Assembly: GCF_016920785.2 (NCBI RefSeq) | Contig: NW_024609846.1 | Coordinates: 114,690,831-114,754,830, forward strand | Direction: 5' to 3' | Source of the DNA: Ixodes scapularis | Taxonomy: Eukaryota; Arthropoda; Arachnida; Ixodida; Ixodidae | Length of the DNA stretch: 64,000 nt | In this document: in pieces, positions 21,030 through 32,329 of the stretch | How positions within the stretch are numbered: the stretch's first letter is position 1 | How the letters are laid out: each line of letters begins with the position of its first letter | The notes under the pieces: model-generated | The model's input: only the letters and a program-made list of their open reading frames with translations | What the model was told of the DNA's origin: nothing | Database searches by the model: none | Program-made: the position numbers and the translations under genes

Positions 21030-23221
21030 TATAGGATAGCAGATACCGCCCGGATGTTACTCTAATTTTTTAGACGCGTGTGAGCAAATTGCGTAAATCG
21101 ATTTGAGCGTGCCCTTAATGCGGCAGCAGAGATGTACATCTGAAATGCGGTGTCTTCGTAAATGCGATAAAAAATGAGTGTCAATGAACATCATCAGCGC
21201 TGAAACTTGGATTCGTTTTCACGCATAGATTCTTGGAAGAAGTCTGCACAAATGTTTTCGCGCAACATTCGAAAGGCCTCCAGATATGTACTCACTATAC
21301 TCCACTCTCCGTGAGGTGGATCATCAAATATCGTCCACGGCAAGTTTCTTTTCTCTGTAAACCTTTCCCATATCCTGCCGGTGCACGCTGGGCAATTTCG
21401 GAGACTGCGTACGCATATCGCGAAATCAGGCAGACCCACCCAGACTTTCACGTTATGTTTTCCGCGCTCACTTTCATCACTTTGTCCGAGAATATGAAGG
21501 CCGGAAAAAATGGGAAGAGACGATGATCAGTGCGAGCCACGGCTACCTTCAGCGAATACGTAACCTTCGGGCCTGTCGTTATTAAGTCCGCAGGGCAAGT
21601 AACGCGCGCGACAATCCTGCACAAGCGCGCGCGCGCGTCAACGATCCTGTAGCAAACGATCACCGTTTCCTTATTTGCTTTTACGAGGGAGACCCAGCCG
21701 GGGCACTAACGATCCCAGAAACAGTCTTCCCGACCGTAACACACTCTACCGGCAGTCCTCCCCCCTCTCTCTCTTTTTGGGGGGAAGGAGAAAACTTATC
21801 AAAGGAATGGCTTTACGACGTCGTTTTTCTCCATTGGCAAAAGGGGAACGAGCCACGGAGTGAGAATGCTGGCAAGAAGCGGGGAGTAGGGGAAGGGGCT
21901 GTAAATATGGCGGAGCGTAATCAGTGGGAGCAACTTGCTCTTTCTCTTGCCGCGCGCGAGTCCGGCTTTGTTTTTATGGGGCCGTTTGGTTAATAGGGTG
22001 GCGGCGACGACGATGCCAGCGTGCCGGCCTGCATCATGCGTGCTGCGCGAGCCAGGCGACGAGCCGAACGTCACGCGATGAGCAGCCACGCATACGCTCT
22101 ACTCCGCGCGTCCCTAGGCTATGATAGTGCGGTGGAAGCCAAGCGCTCGCTCGACCAATCAACGCCTCCCTCCCGTGGGGTGCGAGCGAGATCACCTGAC
22201 GAAGGATTGCCGTATAACTGGTCCAAAGAGCCCCTGTAGCTTCCAACGCACTGTCGGATTAGGGATGAGCGGAGTATACTCCAGTCAGGGAGAGCGAATT
22301 CTCCCGGGGGGTTCTTTCTCATCGTGCCTCGGGGCGGGTTGGGGAAAGGAGGCTGGTAGCGTAGGTAGTCGAGAGAAACATGGATGCGATGTTTGTTGGC
22401 TGCATACACGCTGCCACGACGGCAGTACACGCTACGGTATGTCGACTGTGGACACGTACATCACGTGTGACCTGTGGCGGGAAAGTGCGCACGCAGACGC
22501 ACGAAAGGGATGAGGGGGAGAGGGAGAGAGAGACCTGGAAGGGCAAAGACGCGAAAATGTAAAACAACGCGTATAAGGGCTGGATTGAAACGAATGTATA
22601 TACGTAAAGATCAAGAAGTGGGAATGAAGGATAAAGGACGCGATAGAAGCCGAGAATGGAGGCCTCTGGAGAGAATGATAGAGGGAGGGAGGAAAAGAAA
22701 GAGGGAGAGGGATGAGAGAACAGAAGACGAGCAGCGCCGAGTGAAAACACGCAGGCTGCCGAGAAAAGGAGAGTTGAAAAGGGGAGAGAAGCCATTGGAG
22801 AAAGCAAGCGAGGATGAAAACAAGTTTAGTCTTGAAGGACCCATTTGTGGGGGAAATGGAAGGCAGAACCAGAGTGGAACTCTGAAAGACAAATTGAAAA
22901 TAATTGCCCGTTGCAGGGTCTAATCAAACAAATAAAGGTCGTAATAACGCGATGACAAAATAATCGCATGAGCTCCTTGCGCCCACTTTGAAAAGTCCGC
23001 CCAATGAGGTGGATGCAGATGATGACGATGGAAGTGCCAGAGATAAGTAAATATGACTTCTATTAATTATATGTCTGTACTCCGGAATACACCTTACCAG
23101 GAACCTACTTTGCTTGATATGAGTCTGCAACCCGACACTATTATCAGAAGAGGATAAAAAATGCGAAAAAGTCCAACGGAAGTATACGCTGAAGAATAAA
23201 AACAAAAATACGCTGCCAACA
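21030..23221. other. Unassigned, CpG-rich centre and purine-rich right part
   Basis: No gene is supported. 21880-22330 is GC-rich with a CCAATCA box near 22155. 22500-22860 is strongly purine-rich (GAGAGG, GGAAAG), giving a 150-codon basic frame (22474-22923) of low complexity that I regard as spurious. Confidence 0.4.
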
Positions 23222-23243
23222 ATATATATATATATATATATAT
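23222..23243. repeat. (AT)11 microsatellite
   Basis: A perfect AT dinucleotide run. Confidence 0.95.
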
Positions 23244-24591
23244 TTGTCAGCAGAGTATTTTTTTGTTTTTATTTTTCTTAATACGGTATTCACCTGGTAG
23301 AGGCCGAATAACAGCTAAAAGCCATATACCAGGCTCCATGGCAAGTACGGACGACGACATGGAGAAAAGGATACAATGATAATTCTTCAAGCTGGTATTT
23401 TCTTTGTCTGATTTCCGGAAAGCTTTCCTGTCAGCATTATACAAAACTAACAAAGGTACGACAATAACAAGTGCTGCTCAATCAAAAAATGGCACAAAAA
23501 AGACAAACAAAAAACAAAAAAAACACGACTGTAATGGAGCGACAGCTGTCACGCCCAAAGTAACGTTAGCCCTGCAACCTGCCAGACGTTAGCGATGGTA
23601 GAGTTCGGTGGCCTGACAGGTCCTCTGGCGGAAAGCCGGGCAGGAACATAGTTCTACGAAAGAAGACTTAAAAAAAGACGCGATCGAATCTCTGAAAGCT
23701 TCGATCGTAAAGATTGTCAAGCTTTCCAAACATGAAGGCAAATCTAAGAAATAGGCGAGTTTGTTGAACGGGGACCTGTTGGGCTGTTTTTCTGTTCCAA
23801 TTGCCAAGAGGCAAACATTTCCTAAAATATCATACAACAGTTTACACGCACAGAGAGTTTTCTTTGCCTGTCCTCCCTCTTCATTGTCGAGAAACGTAAT
23901 TGCTTTAAGTAATTAGCGTTTTAGCGAGTAAGTCTGAAATGAAGGTTTCAATACGAAACCACATCTTCTGTTTTATTCGTCACCGCAAAACAAGTATAAG
24001 CCTAGTCATACAGAGCGTTATTAATATTTCTAAACAGTCCGTTCGGCAGAGGCCAATACATGAACCTATTTCCTTTGCGATGCGTACTTTTCGCAGGAAC
24101 GATTGGGCCGACGTTCCGTGAAACGCCCTGTATAATTTCCAGGCACATTACATTAGATCGAGTTGGTGTAAATTACTTCAACCACCGACTTTTATTAATA
24201 CGAAATTTAATTGTCACATGGCGCGAAGCCGGCGTTGTCTGTAGCAGAAAAAAAAAACGGCACCTAAGTTCCCATTGGCTGAACGAAACGGCACCTAAAG
24301 TCCTATTGGCCAAAAGCACAGCAACGCAGATGCTTCGTCGCGGAAGCCATGGAGCCGGTGGGGATGCCGCGCCTGCGCAGTGAGGGAGCGTGATTGTAGG
24401 AATGCGCTGCGTGAAGGAATGCTTTCGCATACACGTAAGCAGTCTTAAGTATCGTCGTCTATTTTTTAATTTTTTTTTTTTGGAAACGATACCTGTATAT
24501 CAACATCAACGGAAAATAAAGGTTCCCCCAGTAGTTTATGAATGAATACATCTTATAGGCTTCTAAAGGAAACAGCCAAGTTGGGAGACCC
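23244..24591. other. Unassigned stretch with duplicated ATTGG boxes
   Basis: No gene is seen. At 24255-24312 AACGGCACCTAA-GT-CC-ATTGGC occurs twice in tandem (period 31), each with an inverted CCAAT box. The reverse complement of 24250-24435 resembles part of the 28617-29017 element (TGCGAAAGCAT near one end, GCCAATGGG boxes inside). Confidence 0.45.
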
Positions 24592-25256
24592 GAAATAGAC
24601 TATACTTCCAAAATTCCTTGCACGGAACACTGCGCGCGTTGCATTATGGGACCTGTTTGGCCATCAAGAGGAGTGACATGGTTTCGATTTCGATTTTGAC
24701 CGAGAAGTGCACCTCATCACTGGATTAAAATGAAGTCAGAGCTCGGTTGCATTACACCCGCACGTCTTCGTGAGAGCACACGTCGAAACACGGGCCTCCA
24801 GCGGCCGTAAAGACCTGCCTGGACTTAGTGAGGAGTGAGTAAGAAGGTGTTGAACTGGGCGAGTTGGTCAAAGTTTGACATGGTGAGTGTAACAGCTTCA
24901 AAAAACGAGGATGATTAAAGGAACAGACACGACAGGATCCTGTCGTGCCTGTTCCTTTTATCGTCCTCTTTTTTTTTTAAGCTGCTACACCCACCATGAC
25001 AGTAGGAGTAAGGCCTGCCGCGTAAGGCGGTAGGCCTTCAAAAAACGTACCTCAGCAATGAATCTGTTTTGGAAGGCAACGCTGCAGATTTAAGGTAAGT
25101 CACATATTCGAAAAAGCACGAAATGAATTTGCTCGAGAGGGGACGCTGTGAATCGAAGGTTGGCCAACCGAAACCCAAACGGTGGCAAGAGGGTACCCAA
25201 GATGCTTTGCGCGGCACCACGCCGCCAGGATCGCTTCGATTTTGCAACAGGTCTAT
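24592..25256. mobile_element. ATAGACC-type element, copy C, carrying a foldback
   Basis: AATAGACTATACTTCCAAAA at the left faces TTTTGCAACAGGTCTATT at the right; both continue as the family's next block (TTGCATTATGGG left; CCCAAGATGCTTTGC right, inverted). Length is about 660 bp versus 262 and 336 for copies A and B; the excess includes the leader/foldback at 24850-24999. The minus-strand frames at 25038-25383 have no recognised domain. Confidence 0.55.
24850..24999 (+). mobile_element. Leader/foldback element, copy 3
   Basis: Leader TTGAACTGGGCGAGTTGGT (24850-24868) is followed after 8 bases by a stem from about 24877 to 24999: CATGGTGAGTGTAACAGC and GGAACAGACACGACA on the left, mirrored on the right around GGATCC (24935-24940). 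An A-run in the left arm faces a T-run in the right. The leader and layout match copies at 5.0 and 39.7 kb while the stem sequence is different. Confidence 0.75.
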
Positions 25257-26197
25257 TGACAACATGGAGGTAGGAAGCTTCTGGAGGCGACATGACGCCA
25301 CAAGGGGTGGAGCCAGAAGTGCGGAGGGACACGCCCCCAACGTCGTTGGGGGCGCACTGTTCACACCCACCTGGTGCGGGCAAACGCGGACTTGTTTGTA
25401 AAACAGTGTAGGCTTATCGTGTCTTTCCCTCGCTCCCTAAAGGCTGTAAAAGATGCAGCGCTATTCGTTATTCGGATCCACACTGCGCAACCTTACATTA
25501 CACCCTTCAACTAGACGAACACGCAAATAAAAGCGCACAGAGCAGGAAAACGAACCGAATAAGCAAGAAACAAACAAAAACACAACAGAGTGAATTTCAT
25601 TTTTCTTATCGTCGCGAAGTCGGCGCGCCACTCTCTTCTCTCTTCGCCAGTGACGGGCGCTCCACTACTCACCCCGGAAGAAGGGCGGTGGTAATCTATT
25701 ATGCCGCAACGCATCAGAACCCCCGCGCGCGGACCGCGCTGAATACCGTTAAGTGACACAACGGGCAAAAAAAGAAAACTGCCTTCTTCATCTCGAGTGC
25801 TCCAGAAGAAGCGACCTCTCAACCCCCCCCCCCCCCCCCCCTTTTTCTTAAAAAACGAAAAGAAAAAATTAGAAAAAAAAAGCCAGCTTGCGAGAAAACA
25901 GGCACCATCACAACGCTTACGGGCGAAAAAAAATCTAAAAAAGGAGCCGGCGCGCGCGCACGCGCGAGTGTCCGTCCAGCGAAGGGAACGAGCAGAATCA
26001 CTTCAATTACCATTTCCATTAACGTCGGCCGCGAGCGAAGCGGCGAGCTCGCGCACGCCATCCGACGCAGAGACGACGAGGGGGAGGAGGGAGAACTAGA
26101 GAATCGATGCGCCGAACTTGGCCGAGCCGGCCACTGTTGTACAGGCACTGTCCTCGGTTTCAGCTCGCGACGCAGCGCAGAGGACGCTACGCGCCGT
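25257..26197. other. Unassigned stretch with C-run
   Basis: No gene is supported. CCCAACGTCGTTGGGG forms a short palindrome at about 25333. A C-run of about 19 bases at 25824-25842 is followed by A-rich sequence to 25945, and then CpG-rich DNA begins. Confidence 0.4.
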
Positions 26198-26345
26198 CGG
26201 AGCCAATCCGATGAGGCGAGAGTGCCACGTGACTGTACTTTTCCCCCGCGCGTGGCTGCGCACCTTCCCATGGCCACGTGACATTGACACGACACTGGAT
26301 TGCCTTACGTGGCTCGCAGCGTCCTCCACGCTCCATCGTAAGGCC
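26198..26345. promoter_or_regulatory. Paired CCAAT/E-box module, copy B
   Basis: CCAAT (26203-26207), 18 bp, CACGTG (26226-26231), 43 bp, CACGTG (26275-26280), 18 bp, ATTGC (26299-26303, a one-base variant of ATTGG). TCCATCG starts at 26332, 57 bp after the start of E-box 2. No TATA box follows; the right flank is a GAGAGAG tract. Either side of the centre is a mirror arrangement of NF-Y-type and bHLH-type sites. Function is inferred from motif identity only. Confidence 0.75.
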
Positions 26346-27157
26346 AAAAGGAGTAAAGTCGTTAGCGGAAAGAGAGAGAGAGAGATGGAAAGGGAAGGAA
26401 AGTAGGGAATCGTGTGCCAGCAGAAGAAGAAAAAAAAAAGGAGGAGGCTAGGGGTGGTGGAAAGAGGACCGGGAAGGTCCGCATGCATTAGGGACAGTTT
26501 ATAGTCAGCGGGCGTTAGAACGTCGACGTTACAGCGCCGGCTGCATCTGAGCTCGCTCGAGTGAAACGCATCACTTCGTCCTGATTGGATGTTAGTGCTC
26601 GTAACGAACGGGGAAGTTCAATCAGAGATAACTGGTCGGACTGACCGGCAGCTAACCCAGCGCGGGTGCTGATTTTTGCATACAGATGAGATAAAATGAG
26701 CGGGATGTGACGCCGTTCCGCCCCCTTCGATCTGGAAGAGCATCGTCGTCTTCTTCTTCCGTGGCTGGTGCGCCTCAAAATTGGTTCACCAAACTAAGAA
26801 ACAAGACGGAACTGGTAACGAAATATTGCGTCAAATTAATTGTTTTCCGAGAAGTCATTAAGTTTTCATATCTGGTTTCTCTTCATTTTCCTCAGAGTCT
26901 CTACTAAACAACAACAACAACAAAAAACTACGTTAGAGGCAGGCACATGTTCACCGTTCGGGCGGTAGAACTTGTCTCGCAACTAATTACAGTAAGGTTG
27001 ATGGCGGGAAATAAATTCTGCGGATGCTCATTCGAGGACTCGCTCGGCATAGTCCTAAGATAATCGGCGACATAATCTGTTTTCTAGGTTGCCCGCACGG
27101 CCCGCCAGTCTGCCTGCCAGCGACGACACGCCGCCAGAGAGCGCGGGGAGATTTGAA
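26346..27157. other. Unassigned stretch
   Basis: No gene is seen. It has purine-rich sequence at 26370-26460 and a CAA repeat at about 26909-26926. Confidence 0.4.
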
Positions 27158-27563
27158 CACTCTCAGAAAAAAGGGTGTATTTTTACACCCTTTCTCCCAT
27201 ATAATACACCCCAGAATTTCAATTCGACGTACAGCGCCCTATAGTTGAACAGACGGACCCAAATTTTACGAGGGGCTTGATAGCCGTGTGGTACAACTTA
27301 TTAAAATAGCTAATGTACGTGTTACTGACTACAAAATACATAAACGGGGCTTTCCTGGCCCTACCGTAAAAACTCGGTGTTTTCTTTATGTGGTCTTTGA
27401 TACGTATTTTAGCTATTTAAAAAGTTATATCGCACCGCTATCAAGCCTCTCGTAAAATTTGGAGCCGTCTCTTCGACTATAGGGCGCTGTACATCGAAGT
27501 GAAGTTTTGGGGTGTATTATATGGGACAAAAGGGTGTAAGGTGATACCTTTTTTTTTAGAGTG
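27158..27563. mobile_element. CACTCT-ended inverted-repeat element
   Basis: A 406-bp element ends CACTCTCAGAAAAAAGGGTG on the left and CCTTTTTTTTTAGAGTG on the right. Arms of more than 120 bp share ATATAATACACCCCA, TACAGCGCCCTATAGT, AAATTTTACGAGGGGCTTGA and TTTAGCTATTT/AAATAGCTAA blocks in opposite orientation around a loop near 27360. No clear target duplication and no coding frame are present. Confidence 0.85.
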
Positions 27564-28359
27564 AATGTCGGTTTTGGTACGGACCTTATTTACTGTTTTC
27601 TAATAGCGATGCCGATCTCAAAAGATACTAGATAGCGTGCTCTGAAAAGTGAAAAACGAGTATAAAAAATGTAGTTGTAGTTTGGCCATCTCAATAGAAG
27701 TCCGCGAAGTACCGCTCAATAAAAGACCTCAAGTTAGCAACTGCTTTGGACAAACTGCTCATCTATACTGCGCAAACCGAAGTCACCAACCTGGAAAGTC
27801 GGACCGCCTACTTCCTGCCTATGAGCTCTAGTTTTGTTTTCCTTCTCGATATAAAGCAGTCTACGGTGCCTAAAGAACTCGACTTCATCGGCACTGTTGT
27901 AACGCTTCACCAATTCCCACGCAGAAAGACGACCGGATCAACACCAACATATAAAAGACACACGCGCGCGCACACAAACACACACATACGCGCAACCAAA
28001 CAAATAAATAAATTTAAAAAAATATTGAGCAGTCCTGTGTTAATCTATACACAGTGCAGGTCCCAGCGGTAGCTGCGACACGTCACAGCGAGGTCGTTGG
28101 GCATCAGCGTCGAGTTCATACACCGTGCGGTGCGTGAATAAAAAAGAAGTAATAGCAAATTAGACAACTGACCATTTTGTTCCAAACACTTTTGTTTCTT
28201 TCTTGCACCGAGTACGGGAACACGTGTCTCCCGGCACAAGCTTTTGGCACTGACACTGCTACAACGTCATCTTGTCGAAAACATTTTTTTTTTCAGACAG
28301 CGCGTGCAGTGGGTTTTGGGTACTTTACAAAAACCCTAAGTTTAGAGCGGGTTGTAAAC
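27564..28359. other. Unassigned stretch
   Basis: No gene is supported. A CA/CG-rich tract lies at 27957-27990 and AAATAAATAAA-type sequence just after it. Confidence 0.4.
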
Positions 28360-28580
28360 GCTGTGACGTACCTCAGTAATAACGCCTCTGCTTCGCACGC
28401 AACGAACCCGGGTTCAAATCCCGCGATGTGCGGGCGATCGTTTTGAAGGATTTGGCAGCATCGACGACGGACGCCCTACAACGTTAACGCCTACAACTAC
28501 TACAACTGCAACAACTAACGCGGACGAAATTTTCAGTGGTAAAAAAGACCCATAAAAACTATCGCTGTAAAAAAAAAAAG
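28360..28580 (+). mobile_element. tRNA-derived SINE-like element
   Basis: A GGGTTCAAATCCCG box (about 28409-28422) is an excellent match to the RNA polymerase III B box and tRNA T-arm. A weak A-box-like ACCTCAGTAATAACG lies about 40 bp upstream. Some 145 bp downstream is an A-run (28568-28579). A tRNA-like head, unrelated body and A tail are the layout of a SINE. The head does not fold into a complete cloverleaf in my reading, so a functional tRNA is not claimed. Confidence 0.5.
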
Positions 28581-28616
28581 GCTTGAGTTACACTTAAGCA
28601 TTTTGTATGAGTTGTG

Positions 28617-29017
28617 AATGCGAAAGCATGCCTGCCGTGCTTCCGCTCCCGTGTTTCGTTTGCGGCGTATTTGCGTCTGCCGAGCGCGCGCTCTCCCAGC
28701 CCATGACGCTTCGTGTTACAGGCGCGCTCGCGGCGCAGGCACGCAGCGCCATGGGGCGGCGGTCGTTGAAACTGACGCGCGCAGCCGCCAATGGTAGCCT
28801 CGTCGTCGTGCGCCAGCCAATGGGACCGAAGGCGAAATCCATCAGCTTTACTCCGTTCCTTTGGGATCGGGAAATCTAGGTGCCGTTGTCTAGGCTTTTT
28901 GCGCGGTTTCATAGTTGGGAGCTGGCTTCACTTGGAGAAAGGATTTAAGGGGCCGTATGACGCGCTTCAAACTGATTATGTCGGCTTGCTCCGTGGGACG
29001 GTTAATGCTTTCGCATT
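28617..29017. mobile_element. AATGCGAAAGCAT MITE
   Basis: AATGCGAAAGCAT at 28617 and AATGCTTTCGCATT ending at 29017 are exact inverted ends of 13-14 bp. The interior is GC-rich with two CCAATGG boxes (about 28788 and 28817). Related sequence on the other strand at 24250-24435 suggests a dispersed family. Both long frames across it are anonymous. Confidence 0.6.
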
Positions 29018-30175
29018 GGTAAAAACGACAGTAACGAACAGCCCATGAAACGGCATGGCGGTCGACGTCAGACATGGTCCCATTTGCCATTTATTTAGAA
29101 AATCCTGAACGTCGAAGCAGGCATCCCATTCCGTTCGTGTAAGCCTCCGAAGAAGACGAGTACCCGCGCTCGTCCGCTGCAGCGCCAAATTTTATTTCGA
29201 GAAAGAGACGCGGGGGAGACAGAAGCGAGACGGGGGAGGGATTCCGACACTTCCGACAATTCGACATCGCGGTTGAACGCGTCCAATTTTCCTCCCGCTT
29301 GAAACCGGGCAGCATCATACAACCCGGGGAACGTACATCGTTTTGTGCGTGTGTGTGTTTTCGAGGCCCCTGTTGTCATGGGAACCAGTCTCCGCCTCTT
29401 CTTCGTGTTCATTTCCCAAATTGCTGCGCCTCACGGCGATCCTGTCTCGACCAGATATTTCCGGCTGCCACGGCGAGACAGATCCGCCCGAGCCGACGCC
29501 AGACCCGAAATGGGGAGAAGGCGCGGTGCACGCCCAGAAATAACAGCAGTCGTGTAGTTGCCAAACTGTGGCGCAAAGGTGGTGCATGCCGTCACCCGAT
29601 TTAAAGGATGGAGCCGTGTGCACTCATTTATCCATGCATCCATACCTGTTGACGACACAGCAGGAGCTAAAAGGTGCATGGAAGAACGCCGCGGTTACTC
29701 TAGAAATACATCACACAAAGAACAGTCTCTCAAGACTTGTTGGGTTAGTTTTTTCATGACAACGTTCATTGATCTGTCAGTTGACAAGCTCCACAAAAGA
29801 GCGGCGTTCGGAATCGGCTCTTCTATGTTGTCGCCCGCAAGCAATGTTACTAGAAAAACTCAGGTGGGAAACTGCCATGGAGCCTGCTGCGGAAACGTGG
29901 CTCCGATCCGTACTCGAGAACGGAACTGATCGCGATCACAGCACCGCCGTTTCTCCCGCAGCGGTCACTGAGGGAATTGCACGGCTCGAGTCGAGCCACG
30001 CGAAGGCTTGTAACGCCATCTCGGAGTGTTATTTCGCAGTAGCAATAGATATCAACTTTCATGATTTGACTCTTCGCTAAAGGGCGGCGCTGTTATCGTA
30101 TCCAGTTTGGTCCCAGTAGACGCGAGCGGTCCGGGTTTCAAGGGTGAGTTTCCCAACTGAGTGTTTTAGTAACGC
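29018..30175. other. Unassigned stretch
   Basis: No gene is supported. A 59-codon frame at 29378-29557 starts with a hydrophobic MGTSLRLFFVFISQIAA segment but continues as basic low-complexity sequence; it was judged unsupported. GGCTCGAGTCGAGCC at about 29981 is a short palindrome. Confidence 0.4.
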
Positions 30176-30475
30176 CAGACATGTACAAGTTACTCAAAAT
30201 AAGTAATTAAGTTAAGTTACTGAGTATTGACTACAAAAGTAATTTGAGTAGAGTAGAAATTACTCAAATAGAAATTAATTGAGGAAATTACTAATTACCG
30301 TAAAAAGTAGCGAATTACTTTTGAAGTTACTTTGAAGTTACTTTTATATGTTTTTTATGGTAAAAAAAAGTACAGAGGTTTCGATTCGTTAGCGAAATTG
30401 TGCTAGCCAAATATGAATTTGCTTGTTTTTTTTTTCCACAGAAATGCTTTAATAACTGGTTCTGCTTCTGCGTGC

Positions 30476-30518
30476 CTTCTTGTTTGTACTTTCTTGTTTG
30501 TACTTTCTTGTTTGTTTG
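30476..30518. repeat. Tandem 14-bp repeat, 3 units
   Basis: CTTTCTTGTTTGTA is repeated three times (the first unit lacks one T, the last ends in GTTTGG). It lies inside the hAT host element, left of the nested insertion. Confidence 0.9.
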
Positions 30519-30605
30519 GTCAATGATGTACTGCGAATGTGTCATTTGTACTTTGAGGTCTAGCACTGCCTGAGTTTGATTTTTTAGACAGTGTCTGCTT
30601 GGTTA

Positions 30606-31211
30606 CAGTGTTGCACAAAGTACATCTAAAAAGGACTTGAAGTAAAGTACAAAGTAAATGACAGGTTATGTACTTCAAATAAAGTAGTAAGTACAACGGG
30701 TGCAATGTACTTAAAGTAAAGCATATAAATACAATATATTTTACGGTAAAGTGCAAGCACTTTTAACACAATCTTTAATGATACCCTTTCATTCCCTATA
30801 TTGTGATTTTTCACTGGTATGCATTGCTCCAGGCGTAATCGGAGGCGCATCGGTTTTTTACAGAAATGGCAGCAAATATTGTATAAGGTCAAGTCGCCGC
30901 AGAATAGTTGTTTTACTTTTGCTGACGAGCTATCTGCCACAATCAACTTATACGGCACTTATTTCCATCGGTCTTGCAGCCGCCATTACTTCACTCAGAG
31001 GAATAACCAGATGACTTCTCGAAAGAGCGCGTTTTCACACGAAAATACTGCCTTTTTTTTTTTTTTCATATTTGAGGAATGTGCATTGAAGTTGGGAGTT
31101 AGTTTCCTCGAAGAATAGAAGTACATGCTCAGAAAATTTACTTCAAGTAAAGTACAATTTTTCTGAACAGTACTACTAAGTACCATGTACATAGAGTACT
31201 TCCCCACACTG
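30606..31211. mobile_element. CAGTGTTG hAT-type element, copy 1 (nested)
   Basis: Ends CAGTGTTGCACAAAG and CCCCACACTG are inverted, flanked by CTTGGTTA (30598-30605) and CTTGTTTA (31212-31219), an 8-bp duplication with one change. Subterminal AAGTAAAGTAC/GTACTT repeats are dense. The left 300 bp and right 100 bp align with 49683-50745, while the middles differ. No transposase frame is seen. Confidence 0.85.
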
Positions 31212-31276
31212 CTTGTTTATTTTTTTTTATATATAAAAAAAAGTGAAAGCCGGTTACAACTCCCTGTATCGTCGAA

Positions 31277-31548
31277 TTAGAGCGCAGTTCTTGAGGAGGA
31301 GGAGGAGGGAAGGGTACTGAGGGGGGGGGGGCACGTGACCTTTGGGGGGATCACGTGACCTCGGGGGAGTCATGTGACCCCCCTCCCCGAGGTCACCGAA
31401 GGTACCCGAGGTCCTCTCGAGGTCCTCCCGAAGGAGCCCGAGGTCCTCCCGAAGGAACTTGAGGTCCTCGGGGGGGGGGGCAGCTCGCGGTTACGCCGAC
31501 GCCGACGCCCCTCAAGCCGGAAACGGGCGCCTAAGAACTGCGCAATAA
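31277..31548. mobile_element. TTAGAGCGC-ended element, copy 2
   Basis: Left end TTAGAGCGCAGTTCTTGAGG and right end (inverted) TTATTGCGCAGTTCTTAGGC frame an interior with GAGGAGG sequence, three CACGTGACC/CATGTGACC boxes (about 31332, 31351, 31371), then GAGGTCCTC-CGAAGG repeats, and finally GCGGTTACGCCGACGCCGAC next to the right end. The GCGTAACCGCG and GCGCC blocks match the left sides of copies 1 and 3 in inverse orientation. It is inserted in the hAT element at 30176-32321. Confidence 0.75.
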
Positions 31549-31934
31549 AACGATGGGGGAATTACACAGAGGTTTTTCGAACGATCTATGAATCTTTAAT
31601 GATCTCCATATTCTGAGTCTTGGCAGGAAAGGCAACGCAAAAAGGTAATCTTTGCGTTAACCTTTAGCACGCGATTCTTCGAGTACAGAACAAACTACGG
31701 GAGCACAAGATGAGTTTCAGAGCAGGTGCTGCATTTTGTTGCCTCCATTGAGTGAGGATGCAGTGTGTGCACCTCCTCTGGTGGGCTAGAGTTTCAACGT
31801 TGGGAAGAAGCGGGAACCATCCTTGAGCTTCGGGACACAAAGAACCGCCAGTCTTCAGCGCAAATCCCGCAGTTACTCGGCTTCTTTTGTGTCGTGTCTG
31901 TTCGCTCCCCGCGCCTCGTAACAGCGTTGATGCA

Positions 31935-31942
31935 GTGTGTGT

Positions 31943-31973
<31 letters not shown>

Positions 31974-31976
31974 GGG
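31935..31976. repeat. GT microsatellite followed by a 20-G run
   Basis: About 22 bases of GT are followed by an uninterrupted G-run (31957-31976). A similar GT-plus-G tract occurs at 62330-62367. Confidence 0.95.
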
Positions 31977-32329
31977 CAGGGGCGGTTTGTGAAACTTTTG
32001 GGGTAGTTTTGGACTCTACAGACAATTTTCTCGCCCCCCCCCCCCCGCTTTTTCCTACGCTACATGCTTCCCCCTCTTTGCAAATATCAGCTGATCTTCG
32101 AACATCTTATCTCCTTTGTGCAGGAATGTTTGTTGACAAGCAAAACAACCACTAAAATTCGAAAGTAATTTACAAGTTGAGTAGAAATTACTCAAAAAAA
32201 TGTAATTAAATTAAACTACTAATTACCGAAATAAAATTGTAATTGAACGTTACTAAACTACTCAGAAAAGTAGTTAAACTACAGTAACTTGAGTAGAGTA
32301 GTTGAACTGCGTACAAGTCTGAGTAACGC

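Larger units (their letters stand above)
30176..32321. mobile_element. hAT-type non-autonomous element, host of two insertions
   Basis: Ends CAGACATGTAC and GTACAAGTCTG are inverted repeats with one mismatch, flanked by a perfect 8-bp duplication AGTAACGC (30168-30175 and 32322-32329). Subterminal zones are crowded with GTAATT, AGTTACT and GAGTAGAGTAG motifs on both sides, typical of hAT transposase-binding clusters. The 2146-bp interior holds another hAT element (30606-31211) and a TTAGAGCGC element (31277-31548), so it predates both. No transposase or BED-finger frame is recognised. Confidence 0.85.

Noticed and set aside
22474..22923. 149-codon Arg/Lys/Glu-rich frame
   Set aside because: It arises from a purine-rich tract; composition is biased throughout and no start context or domain is visible.
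29378..29557. 59-codon frame starting with a signal-peptide-like hydrophobic segment
   Set aside because: The downstream part is Arg-rich low complexity and an overlapping frame is also open; not enough for a secreted-peptide call.
31321..31376. A further CCAAT/E-box module because of three CACGTGACC-type boxes
   Set aside because: No CCAAT or ATTGG at 18 bp on either side; the boxes belong to the internal repeats of the TTAGAGCGC element.
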